A DNA stretch of 64,000 nt from Cylicocyclus nassatus (lineage: Eukaryota > Nematoda > Chromadorea > Rhabditida > Strongylidae). Position numbers and translations under genes: made by a program. Under the pieces are notes generated by a model that searched no databases, was not told the origin of the DNA, and saw only the letters and a program-made list of their open reading frames with translations. The stretch lies in the NCBI GenBank assembly GCA_958299035.1, contig CATQJL010000112.1, forward strand, positions 1,410,123 through 1,474,122, in the 5' to 3' direction. How positions within the stretch are numbered: position 1 is the stretch's first letter; each line of letters opens with the position of its first letter. Of this stretch, positions 13,201 to 23,156 are shown piece by piece.

Positions 13201-13237
13201 GAACACAAGACTGGAGGCCCGTCGTGTCAACGCCTAG
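1289..13237 (+). CDS. Argonaute protein (N, PAZ, MID, PIWI), 5' incomplete
   Basis: Argonautes bind small RNAs and silence complementary transcripts. Exons that join in phase include 1289-1578, 1650-1780, 1835-1985, 3384-3542, 3585-3664, 3712-3819, 4901-4959 and 7644-7793 (N domain and linker). PAZ lies about 7841-8194 (HYFPMELLQISEHQRV), the linker at 8243-8331 and 8387-8495, MID at about 8531-9540, and PIWI from about 9640 to 10833. The last exon is 13108-13237. PIWI retains GYDVSHP, TRDGVSEGQ and TFHHQ, which supply Asp, Asp and His of the DEDH slicer tetrad, so cleavage is plausible. The C-terminal motif LPEPVYQADEWAKRGK is Argonaute-typical. It most resembles worm-type Argonautes; VSRA-1 or CSR-1 is my best guess, and the subfamily is not settled. 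The first exon is not found. Two junctions (8194 to 8243, and 8642 to 8701) do not keep phase as I read them, so sequence errors, unusual splicing or damage are possible. Confidence 0.85.
1986..3383 (+). other. Long Argonaute intron with short repeats
   Basis: This is the intron between the N-domain exon ending in EALEK and the exon beginning TNGILSV. It contains a small hairpin at about 2400-2431 (TACCTTGAGCGAG with a complementary right half) and further scattered copies of TACCTTGAG near 2210, 2265 and 2450. An open frame on the minus strand at 2930-3196 has no recognisable domain. I see no gene here. Confidence 0.45.
4960..7643 (+). other. 2.7-kb Argonaute intron carrying a hAT element
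   Basis: Exon 4901-4959 ends in phase 1 (VLD plus T) and exon 7644 resumes with AT, giving VLDYRVGVFYKAQ across the junction, so the whole interval is intron. It holds G-rich tracts near 5210 and 5650 and the hAT-type element at 6849-7615. The element's right target duplication ends about 20 bp before the splice acceptor at 7642-7643. No other gene is seen between 4960 and 6840. Confidence 0.65.
6849..7615. mobile_element. Non-autonomous hAT-type transposon, family 1, copy A
   Basis: The element starts CAGGGCTCGGCAC and ends with the complement GTGCTGAGCCCTG. It is flanked on both sides by the exact 8-bp duplication CTGTAGAG (6841-6848 and 7616-7623). CAGGG-type termini with 8-bp duplications define the hAT superfamily. 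The terminal repeats continue inward with AGCTGGCACC, and GCTGGCA is repeated several times inside (about 7140-7225). It contains TATCGTTTTT and GGACTTCGTTTT motifs that recur in the family's other copies. There is no transposase frame. It sits in an Argonaute intron. Confidence 0.9.
8856..8999. mobile_element. Inverted-repeat MITE in Argonaute intron
   Basis: The left end reads CGGTATGCATCAATCTCCCG and the right end is its reverse complement. A second matched pair (GGGCGATCATT and AATGATCGCCC) lies inside. The whole 144-bp unit can fold into a hairpin. It lies in an intron in the MID region, just after the exon ending in SLEE. The target duplication is not clear and the superfamily is not assigned. 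Confidence 0.75.
11486..11650. mobile_element. MITE family 2 (TTGATTCAACTGGC ends), copy 1
   Basis: This element is about 165 bp with imperfect terminal inverted repeats: ATTCAACTGGCTTGGC at the left and GCCAAGCCAGTTGAATC at the right. The conserved interior includes CCTTAATTAGGTCACGAAGC and a GCGAGCG-rich centre. Four more copies lie at about 31584, 45064, 48184 and 60713. This copy is in the last Argonaute intron. Confidence 0.8.
12130..12295. mobile_element. Short MITE with TGCTAAGCATG termini
   Basis: The left end reads CTAACCCAACAGTGTGCTAA and the right end is its near complement, TTAGCACTGTTTGGTTAG. The inverted repeat is about 25 bp on each side of a 115-bp interior. It lies in the last Argonaute intron. 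I saw no second copy in the window. Confidence 0.7.
12683..12733. repeat. Perfect 23-bp stem, 5-nt loop hairpin
   Basis: The left arm is GCAAAAATATCGCAAAAATT plus GCA. The loop is TTATA and the right arm is the exact reverse complement. It lies in the final Argonaute intron. The stem is very AT-rich, so it may be a cruciform or a tiny fold-back relic; a small-RNA precursor role is not shown. Confidence 0.8.
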
Positions 13238-16200
13238 ATAAATGTGTTACTTAACGAACTGCGGTAGTTTATTCACTACTTATCGCAACATGTAATTGGC
13301 ATCGTAACAAATTAATCTCAGTTATTATCTGCATGTAAGAAAAGCGAATATTGTTCAAATGAGTGAAGTAAGTGTTGCTACAAATGACTATAGTTTAGAG
13401 TTTCGCTTAGCTGAAATACTACGATATATATTGTTGCTATTATTGAATATAATATCTGCACTTCATCTCTATAAATCCACTGGTGGAGGTGCTATTCTGT
13501 TTCTGTTTAGGAAGAAGTGATATAATCTTACGCGTTTACTGTTCCTCTAAAATCTCGTCTAATTGTTTCCTTCATTGTTCAACTAAGATACTTCTCTTGT
13601 GAATGTAGATTCATAATGTGAGTTGTCTTTGTCACAGATAAAGGAAGGTATGCCATGCGTTCCAGCGTTTTTCCCGTAGGTACTGAAGCCTCGCATGCCT
13701 CTCGCGCTTCTTAGTCGTCCTTGGTGCGCTCTCAAAGCATTCAGACCTCGCACTCGTATTACTCACCGCAACGCGCCTATTTGCTGCCTTTGAAGCGTTG
13801 GCACGAGTGCTCAAATTTATGCTTTGAGAACTGGAAAATTTTTCATCGGATGAAAGCTTGATAGGTGACCTTCGACCTCAAACCTCTATTGTTGAGTGTC
13901 TGCCGTAGCTTGATTTCTCATTTAATAGTCCTTTCATCAATATATTAATATTTATCAATACAGTGAAGTAAAACAATCTTGCCCTTGTCATGTCGCTCTC
14001 CGTTTTGGTGCATGTTTTTGACGTATATTCCAACCACTGGGGAGAGGAGGAAGGGGGGGGGGGGGAGGAGTGAGGGCGGTTGTACAATGCGCTCAACGAG
14101 GCCAGCGCCGCGTAGTGCAGGCACACATCTGCGCGCGAGCGCTACCGTCGCAGCGTGCAAGGACCATGCAGCGCAAAGCGGCATAGTCCTTGTTTTAGCT
14201 ACTCTTTCTGCTTCTTTCTTAGCTTATTCTCTATCGTGCTTTCAAATTTCTGAGCTTCTCCTTTCTGAAACTCTACTTCTCTACTTCAGTATTTTCTGAG
14301 ATTTCTCAAAGTATCACCGCGCAAATAGAGATGAAATAGAGTTTTGAGGTTTTTCAAAGAAGAAGTAATCTAATCATTTCATTTGAAAATTCTGAGAACG
14401 ACTGGTGCTTTCCTCTTTGCAGCTAAAGGTGAATATCGTGAGATGTAATCGTATATCGTGTAGGTTGAGAGAACAGTTTGAATGAACGGCACCTTGACGC
14501 TGTTCACACAAACCTAAACGATATACGATTATGTCAGTTGAAACGCCAGTCGATATGATGAATCACGACATCCAGAATCAGCCATCCGAAGCCTGGATGA
14601 AATGAAAGATGTCGTGAGGAAAAACGCTCAAAGATTTGATACATCCTTCCTTTGCTGCGAAAAAAATCGTATCCGGTATCAAGGCAGATCGCATATGAGC
14701 ATAGAAGCAAAGAAAAATGACAATCCGTCGCTACAAAAACGAAAAATTACAAGATGCAATAATAAAAACAAGGTACGCGATACTGTGCGCAGCATGGTCT
14801 GCACGATGCACGTACGGTAGCGCTCACGCTTAGATGTGTGACTGCACTACGCGGCGCTGGCCCCGTCAAACGCATTGTATAGTCGTCCTCCCCCCACTAG
14901 ACACTCAGTGGACGAATTTGAATTTGAGCAGGAGCAAACGGCTAGCGTCAGAGCGCGGCAGACCCCGCCCCAGTCAAAGTGTGCGCATATGCTATTTTTT
15001 CATTTCTCTTCGTGTTTCTTTGTTGTTACTCTTATTGCGGCATTGTATCATATCAGATCGAGATTTTGTTATCGGTGATCGTTGCTTCATGCTGTTATTA
15101 TCGTTTGCCTTATATTTTTTTCAGGTAAAGCTGGGAATACGACGCAATTGAAGATTTTTCGATGGAATGTCGCTTATCGCTCTTTTCCGGTGAAAAAACA
15201 CATGCACAAGCGTTGCTTTCGTGAAATGTGAATCAATGTCTCAGCTGAATATGCTCTCCAAACTTTTTTTTTTCAGACCTGAATCTTTTCAAAAAGTATA
15301 GGTGAGTTCTAGGATGGTGCATCCGACGATATCCGTGCCATACGTATATTTTTAATTGCACGTAAGCACTTGGTTGTTTGTTTAGCGCTTCTTTTCTCTG
15401 TGAGAAAAGTATTCCTAGCCCCGTCTTCACTGCGTCGTATTTCCAGCTGTACCTCGAAAAAAAACATAGGGCAAACCATGATAACAGCATGAAACAACGA
15501 TCACCGGTTACAGAATCTCGATCTGATATGATACATTGCCGCAATAAGAGTAACAACAAAGAAAGATGAAGAGAAATGAAAAAACAGCATATGCGCACAC
15601 TTTGACCGGGGCGGCGTCTGCCGCGCTCTGACGCTAGCCGTTGCTCCTGCTCAAATTCAAATTCGTCCACTGACAAGGGAAGTTCCATACATGTGAAAAG
15701 GCGATAATGTGTTCCTACCCCCTTCACCCCAGGGCCGGAACCAAGCTGACCCCCCTTCACCCACGGCGATGAGGAACTGGAAAAAGTGAGACTAAGAAAT
15801 CAACATTTTAAGCAAAATTATAAAACTATCGGCATTATTAAAATCAAATTTAGTGACATGTTGATTCTGATTATTTTGATTGTCAAAACTTACTTGTAGG
15901 CTCATGAGAAGTACATCGGAAATTTGTCTATTGTTCACTTCTAGAGAACGATGAAAAAGCCTGGAGAAAAATTTACGTGTGAAGCCTTTGTGTATATACG
16001 TCAATAAAGTTATTACTCACGTATTTGCTGAAATAATAAGTGAAATAATTAATGAACTTTGATGATCGGTGCGCAGTTGAATTGCATTCTTTTTAAGAGG
16101 TATAAATTCTCTGAGAAGATGGCGGAATCCGTGGAAAGTCATTGAATGATTCCTTGAAGAGTCATTGTTCCAACTTTTAATATTATTTCTAAACTCCGAA

Positions 16201-16550
16201 AGAGATCGTAACATTTGCATAGAGAAGCAGGTGCAACCAAGGGCATCTATTACATCGAAGAGTTGATGTAATCAGGGTTAGTCTTACTGTCAAAATGCTA
16301 TAGCTACGAGGATCGTGGAGTTCTATAATCCGCCTACTTGGACGATGATAAGGACAAGGACAGCCAGAGATGCATTTTTCTACGTTGGAGCACTATACAA
16401 GAGGAGAAGGACAATCGTATATGATCGTTGCGTGATTATTCTGAAAAATTTTTTGTTTTCCATCGAAGAAGAGGGAAATATAAAAGATCTTAGAAGGAGA
16501 ACTCAGTCATAATTAGCTTACTCTATTAGAAGTCTACATTCCATCTACTT
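13238..16550. repeat. Gene-free region with nested inverted repeats
   Basis: No gene is recognised. Inverted arms lie at about 14062-14160 and 14795-14900 (both contain the TGCACTACGCGGCGCTGG region or its complement). Another pair is about 14905-15152 and 15420-15672, roughly 245 bp each and separated by about 270 bp. A smaller hairpin (AATCGTATATCGTGTAGG with its near complement) spans 14448-14530. The open frames within the arms are mirror images of one another and are therefore not independent genes. A run of about 13 G lies near 14056. Confidence 0.65.
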
Positions 16551-16553
16551 TTA

Positions 16554-17424
16554 GAAAACATACAGCTTGCCAGGAAAAAGAAAGGTTTTTCCTGCTAAAT
16601 AGAAATAGTTTTATTCATTTTTTCAAAATTGCAGAATTTTTCTATAAAAAATTGTAGATTTTTGATATGAGAAGATAAGAGAGTCTCTAGCTATACATTG
16701 AATTACTCTTGTTGAAAGCTTCCAAAAAATATATAGCTTACCAAGAAAGAAAGGATTTTCCTGTATTGTGAAGGTGGTCGCAATTGTTTTTCTAAAATTG
16801 AGGAAATTTTTTTTATAAAAATTCATAACTTTACTATACGAAAAGCTAGAAGAGTGCTTTGCACTCTATTGGAATCCCCTCGTCGTCCGCTTTCAGGAAA
16901 TATATAGTTTGCCAGGAAAAAAGAGGATTTTCCTATCGGGTGAAAGGGGTCGCAGTCTATTTTCCGCAATTAAGCCAATTTTTAAATTTAAAAAATCACA
17001 ACAATTTTATATGAGAAGCTAGGAGAGTGATTAGGTGTTTATTGAATTCTTCTCGTCGTCCGCTTTCAGAAAATGTATAGGTTGTAGGGAGAGGGATGCT
17101 AAAAGTACGTGGTGAAAGGGGAGGGAACATGGTATAATGGGCATGTTCCTTTAGCTCCTTAAAACGACGCTTTTTGAGTACAGAAAGGAAGATTTCCATT
17201 ATACCATGTTCCCTCCCCCTTTCACCACGTACTTTTAGCATCCCTCTCCCTACAACCTATACATTTTCTGAAAGCGGACGACGAGAGGAATTCAATAAAC
17301 ACCTAATCACTCTCCTAGCTTCTCATATAAAGTTGTTATGATTTCTTAAAGTTAAAAATTGGCTTAATTGCGGAAAATAGACTGCGACCCCTTTCACCCG
17401 ATAGGGAAAATCCAGTACTCTGCG
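16554..17424. repeat. Tandem repeat of about 170 bp ending in a large palindrome
   Basis: Diverged units begin at about 16554, 16724, 16895 and 17068, each with a GAAAATATATAGCTTGCCAG-like start followed by AAGAGGATTTTCCT and GTCGCAGTCTATTTTC. After about 17160 the sequence turns round: about 17200-17413 is the reverse complement of about 16915-17150. The arms differ by several substitutions (for example AATTTAAAAAATCAC against AACTTTAAGAAATCAT), so this is an old biological inverted repeat and not a simple copying chimera. The right arm stops at the adapter sequence before the gap. Confidence 0.8.
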
Positions 17425-17965
17425 TTGATACCACTGCTTNNNNNNNNNNNNNNNNNNNNNNNNNNNNNNNNNNNNNNNNNNNNNNNNNNNNNNNNNNNNN
17501 NNNNNNNNNNNNNNNNNNNNNNNNNNNNNNNNNNNNNNNNNNNNNNNNNNNNNNNNNNNNNNNNNNNNNNNNNNNNNNNNNNNNNNNNNNNNNNNNNNNN
17601 NNNNNNNNNNNNNNNNNNNNNNNNNNNNNNNNNNNNNNNNNNNNNNNNNNNNNNNNNNNNNNNNNNNNNNNNNNNNNNNNNNNNNNNNNNNNNNNNNNNN
17701 NNNNNNNNNNNNNNNNNNNNNNNNNNNNNNNNNNNNNNNNNNNNNNNNNNNNNNNNNNNNNNNNNNNNNNNNNNNNNNNNNNNNNNNNNNNNNNNNNNNN
17801 NNNNNNNNNNNNNNNNNNNNNNNNNNNNNNNNNNNNNNNNNNNNNNNNNNNNNNNNNNNNNNNNNNNNNNNNNNNNNNNNNNNNNNNNNNNNNNNNNNNN
17901 NNNNNNNNNNNNNNNNNNNNNNNNNNNNNNNNNNNNNNNAAGCAGTGGTATCAACGCAGAGTACT
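17414..17965. other. Assembly gap (500 N) flanked by SMART adapter sequence
   Basis: Exactly 500 Ns occupy 17440-17939. The 26 bases before the gap (17414-17439) and after it (17940-17965) are reverse complements of each other and contain GTGGTATCAACGCAGAGTAC, which I recognise as the SMART cDNA-synthesis primer. They face the gap as amplicon ends would. The bases are synthetic, and open frames crossing them are meaningless. Physical linkage between the Argonaute half and the RRP40 half of the window depends on this scaffold join. Confidence 0.95.
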
Positions 17966-18205
17966 TAGGCAGGTCCATGTGTTCACGGCTACCATAGTTA
18001 AAGAAAAACGTTTAAGTTTGTGTGCGATTATTATTTATGCATTCGGCTATAATTTTCACATTTTTAAGTGCACAAAACTGTAGCGTAATTTTCACACGTT
18101 AAAAGCGTAAAGGATGCTTGCGTTAGGTACGGCGCAGTGGTTAGGCTGCCCTCAATGCTGTTTGACTTAAATAGTACGCTTACACAAGGACATAGTAGGA
18201 AGGTG

Positions 18206-18333
18206 CAGTGGCAGGGAAGCACTCCAAAAATTCCCTCGGAGTGCGTGGTCAACGCCGCGCACCCTCACCCGAAAAAAATCTTTGTTTTGTCCCCCCCTCC
18301 TTTCCCCCCGGTCCGATCCTGGGACCGCCACTG
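18206..18333. mobile_element. hAT-type MITE, family 3, copy 1
   Basis: A 128-bp element beginning CAGTGGCAGGG and ending GACCGCCACTG. It is flanked by an exact 8-bp duplication GGAAGGTG (18198-18205 and 18334-18341). The CAGTGG/CCACTG termini and the 8-bp duplication are hAT characters. It shares GCACTCC, TCGGAGTGC and poly-C features with the copy at 35953. Confidence 0.88.
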
Positions 18334-18341
18334 GGAAGGTG

Positions 18342-20692
18342 CTCCCATAGTGGACAATTTCGATAGCACCTTTTGTGTTGCTCAATTTTGTAGCCGGACG
18401 TGATTTCCGAAACTGCCATATCTGTGGCGTTAACACAAAATTGTCATATCAGCGATTCAAGCACGAAATTACCGCACTAGCGGCGCCGAAGTGACTGCGC
18501 ACCAGCGGCGCGAAATTCGCGTATCACCCGAGCGCATTTAGCGGGCGAACGGCCATTAAGGAGTTTGCTCGTAGGCAAATTTCGCGCGGCTCGTACGGAA
18601 CGAATGTCGGGTGTGGTGCGGAAGGCGACAAAACCCAGTAGAGGCGAGGGAACGGTGGCCACGCCTCCAACTTGCCTGCTGTTTAGTGCTGGCCTCGAGT
18701 CAATTAGACAGATTGACGCTCTTGTGGCGCATAGGCTGGCGCGTGAATGGTGGCGATGTCCTCCTCGACTACTCTGTTTTGTCCATGAGAGTTCGTGTGC
18801 AAATTGGTAGGAGTGATCACTCAGTGTACGAAGGAAAGGTTACGTATTTCAGTGTAGAACCGTAGATTGTTTAATGATAGCTAACTGATTGCAGTGTGAG
18901 ATTTCGCAGCGAAATTCGATTTCGGTCACATGCTACTCACAAACCATATTTCGATTAACTTCCAGATTAAGTGAGAATAACCGAGTTGCGTCAGTGTACT
19001 ATGCGGTTATGTGGCTATCATTCGGATAGAATTGAATTGAACACAATGAATGTTGCAAAGCAGTTCCTTTCAAGGCTCAAAGTAAGAAAAACCTCATTTT
19101 CTGGCGAAATGTCAACATTAGTTTGTATCTAGGCGAACCGCAAACTCGATAAACCTTCGCGACCTATGGTCTTTGTCAATGCTTCAAGTTTTCATAGTTT
19201 TTCTGCTGTTTTGCTTGACAGTGCAAAAAAGAACACTTTATTCACAACAGAAATTGGACCAGAGATAGGACAAAAAGGAAATGATACAATGATAAATGAT
19301 ATGGTACATTTTACCTGTAGGTCCACCCTGAAAAAAAATGAATCACAAGGAAAGCCGAATTTTGATGTAGAATACAACTTTACAACAAAAACAAAAAATT
19401 CCTGTACTGAGTTTCCAAAGTTTTTCTGTAATTCTATTTGTTCCACATAGTCATTATCGACAATAGTATCTACAAGGGACCATTATGTATTTAGAAATAC
19501 TGCTTGCAAGTGAGTGAAGTCACGTTAACATACCATCTCTTTGAGAAAAGAAAAGAATCTACGACCCTTAGATAACGATATTAAAAAACCATATAAATGC
19601 ACAAAAGTGAGAAAAAGCAACATCTAGCATTGATAACTCGAGCGTAAGAGTAGCACAATTACAGAATGCTCACATCAATGGCTCTTGAGCTCGTCTCTGT
19701 TCGAATGCACTTATGGACATCGACCCTTCAATGACAGAAAACGGTTTGCGATGTAGTAGAAAAGGAGTGAGTGAGAGCGCTTACCTTTCATAAGTCCATA
19801 GCTATGGCTCACGAAGTTGAAAGCAAGGACTTTCTGCGTATATCTGAACTAAAATGAAATGAATAAGTCGCACAAACAATTTGATGGTGACAAGAAATGC
19901 TAACTATGAGTAAGGCGAGAACATTCATAAAGTGATATTGACTAAATAAGCAAATTGTAAAATGCAAAAGTAGAAAAGCACAGGACACAAGAAGAAAATC
20001 ATACCTCTAATGAATCAGTGGACAAGTCCTTTTAAGTCGCTCATGTGTATGTACGTCTTCTACTCCTGCATCAAACATTACTCTTGTGAGCAAAGATGTT
20101 TACACAGAACGTGAAAGATATACAACTAGTAAATGATAGATACGAACAGAGACAAAAACGTGATCGCACAAGAAACGAAACATGTAGAAAGCGTGCAGTC
20201 GCGCTCCAGTACGAAGATTTGAATGGCTGATTGGCGGAGAACTCGGACAGGGCGTGGCCACTAGTCGCGCTCGTTCCAGCGCATTTGTCGCCTTCCGCGT
20301 GTTCCCCCGAATGTCAGAGCGGTCTTGACGCTGCACATCCTTCAAACTGAGAGTTTCGCTTACCGCGCTCCAGCGCAAGTAGGAGCGTGCAGGAACAAGA
20401 CGCGTGTTTATGAGCTAAATAACTACCTATATTCAAGCACGGATTGTAAATACTCGTATCTTGCAGTTTTCTTTTGTATCCATGCTAATGTGGGTGGATA
20501 TTTCGATTTATTGAATAAAGTGTTTATAAGCTTACAATCCTATCTAGTGAGCTAACAATAGTCGTGAAGAAAGAACGTTTGGGATTATCTTACATTTTTT
20601 TATTGGGTATCGGGTCTTGCAGGTACCTCAGGTTGTCATTTCACGAGCCCTCATTCGTCTGCTTTTACAAATCTCATCTGGTGCATATAGCA
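18342..20692. other. Region upstream of RRP40 without a recognised gene
   Basis: Open frames up to about 94 codons occur on both strands (for example 19166-19450) but none has a recognisable motif, and several overlap each other antisense. The sequence is of ordinary composition with a GC-rich patch at about 18480-18760. Promoter elements for the operon-like group that starts at 20693 would be expected here; I cannot point to a specific site. Confidence 0.45.
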
Positions 20693-22897
20693 ATGTCAAG
20701 GATATGTCTGCCTGGAGAAGAAGTGTCTACGCATATTTCGAAGGATCAGATGAAGGTTATCGGGTAAGATCTTTGCTTTAGAGAACTTTGTCACACTTTC
20801 TTTAACTAAACAACGAGCTTCATGAACAAATTTATGATAATAGATTTCAGATATGGTATTGAGCGTGATCCTGCAAGTGATCGCTTGGTGGCCAGACAAG
20901 CAGGTTTAGTTCGACAACAAGGCGAGAAATGTTGGGTCAGCGTCCATTCCAAAAGGTAAAACAGCTGCTAAATTCTCTGCTTTCCTCATCTTTCATCCTT
21001 CAAGATTAGGACTGTTACTCCCGCCTTTTCTATATGTCTTTATTCTTACCTTCGGAAATGTTTAGGTATGTCGTAGAGAAGGGCGATCGTGTTATCGGTG
21101 TTGTAACCGGGTCTATTGGCGACTTCTTCAAGTTGGACATAGGAACGGCTGAAAATGCAACGGTCAGTGAATCTTAACGATCCGGATTGCACCGTAGCTC
21201 TTCAAACTGGCGGTCTTTGGATGATGCACCTCATATTCAAGCTCTGTCATCAAATCAAGTTGTTTCAGGAAGAAAAATTTTTAACGGAAAACTTCTTTGA
21301 ATCCTTCTTTTCAATTCCTTCTGTTCAAACAACAGACTTCCACGAAAAATGTCTAAATAAGTCTGACTTTTGTTTCTCACAGCCTATCCTTTTTGATGTT
21401 CTCCCAGGTAAATGCGGCAGTTTTCCTTGAGAGAATAGAACCCCGAGTTTTACTGTTTTTGAATCGTAACTGCGATATATAGCGGGTTACCCTATGCATA
21501 TTGAGAGTGAGGAGGGGGGGCTTTGCTCGAGTTTTGCGAGACCGCCTCGCTTGGGCTCTGTACCTCTTTCGCGGGCGTGCTCTTTGGTCATTTTCTCACG
21601 TTTGAGCATGAGAAAGGCTGAGTCTCAATCTCTTATCAGAGTCATATGCGACGCATTTAGTCCCAGCACCGTATTCTGCGACGACTTGCTCGGCTTGCAG
21701 TGTGAGTGGAGACCGACCCCAAAGGGTTTGACGCAATGGCATACAGTTCGATGCAAGTCGTCTGCATATACGAAAGTAGGTCTGTTCGGGGCAAATATCT
21801 CAGCCGCGAGTGCATCATATATCGCTTGGGCAGTCTCTAAGCTGGACCCATTAAATACACGCTCGCGAAGGAGTTGCAGAGCCCATTCGAGGCGGCCGCG
21901 CAGAACCCGAGCCGCAGAAGCCCCCACCATCACCAATGAAAATAGAGAACATATTCGGCCCAGAGTTTTTCAAAGAAATGAAAGTGCGATGTTCATTTGA
22001 CGATTATTGCCACAGTGGGCTTTTCGGTCTGTTGCCAGTCAAATGGATAGACTATGACTGATATACGCTGCTACATCATCGTTCTCAATTTCCTATATTC
22101 TATCATTGTTGCAGCTGAATCCGCTCTAACTTCAGCGCTTCTATCTATCCTTTACATTTTTAGATTTCATTCCTTTCATTTGAAGGTGCCACGAAGCGCA
22201 ATCGGCCAGAATTGAAAGCTGGAGATGTCATCTATGCGCAGGTTTGATCCTCATGTCGTGCACATTCTGAGCCATAAAACTGAGCACTTCAGGTCATGGA
22301 CGAGTTCGCTCATACTGACATAGAGCTCACTTGCGTGGATGCTTTATCTAGAGCTAGAGGCTTGGGAGCGTTAACTGGAGGCTTTTTGTTCAAGGTAAGA
22401 TTCTGCATGACCATTTATATTTTGGCGTTCTCATATATTAGGTAAAAATCCTGTATCGATCTATTACAGACCTCCTGCAGTTTTGCGAGGCGTATTCTTT
22501 CTGAACAGTCACAGTTACTAAAGTTGTTAGGGAAGGACTACAAATTTGAAATTGCTGTTGGTCTGAACGGGCGAATTTGGATAAAAAGTGCTTTGCATAA
22601 GGATGTGAGTGCGTTCGTGATTTATGGTTTCTTTGATAGCCTTCTCTATCTGTTTGCCCAATGACTATTATATGTCAATTTGTTCTGCATATGACTTAGA
22701 AGTTCTTCTGTCAAGAAAATCGTTTAGACATTTTTTTACATTTGCAGGTAGTTACTATCTATAACGTGATCAAGTGGTCTGAATACGTACTGGAATGTGA
22801 TATACCGGAATATGTCGAGAATGAAATTCGCAGATCCAAAGGCTTTCCTCTTATTGACAACTCTGTTAAGCACGAAGCCATGGAGACCAGTACTTAG
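20693..22897 (+). CDS. exos-3: Exosome complex subunit RRP40 (EXOSC3)
   Basis: A cap subunit of the RNA exosome, which helps feed RNA into 3'-5' decay and rRNA processing in nucleus and cytoplasm. Seven exons join in phase: 20693-20763, 20851-20955, 21066-21162, 22164-22241, 22293-22394, 22470-22604 and 22748-22897, giving 245 residues, close to the family length. An N-terminal region containing LPGEEV precedes the S1 region (RYVVEKGDRVIGVVTG, GDFFKLDIG), then SFEGATKRNRPELKAGD, and a KH domain with the GxNG-type loop GLNGRIWIKS. The start at 20693 places LPGEEV as in other RRP40 proteins, and a possible splice acceptor (ATATAG) ends at 20690. It is the first of four closely spaced co-directional genes; the next begins 260 bp after its stop. 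The 1-kb intron 21163-22163 holds frames (21494-22000) with no domain. Confidence 0.96.
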
Positions 22898-23156
22898 GGT
22901 GCACCGTGTACCGTTGTTCATGTTACATATATGAATCTTTGATCATAGTTTATTATCAAAATGCATTCGCGGTTCAGTTGTTTAAACGTGAATTTGTTAC
23001 TTGTCAGCATGTATCTTGTCTTTGTTACTGTTTTCTCTGTGTATAAATCACTTTCATATAATTTTGCTTTAAAGACTGGCTTTCTTTGCGAATTATCTCA
23101 GTGTCGTTGAGTGTTTTTTAACGGTGTATACTCTTTTGCAGCTGTACGGTGCCAGA

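Noticed and set aside
15233..15760. A 175-residue minus-strand frame
   Set aside because: It is the arm of the inverted repeat pair at 14905-15672, and a similar protein is read from the other arm; it is repeat-derived.
17368..17997. Long frames on both strands across the gap
   Set aside because: They consist of Ns and synthetic adapter sequence.
18128..18320. A possible tRNA or SINE (GGCGCAGTGGTTAG with a later GGTCCGATCCTGG)
   Set aside because: The second motif is inside the hAT MITE at 18206-18333 and the spacing is too long for a tRNA; no cloverleaf can be formed.
21494..22000. A 168-residue open frame with basic residues
   Set aside because: It lies wholly in the RRP40 intron between in-phase exons, overlaps an antisense frame, and shows no family motif.
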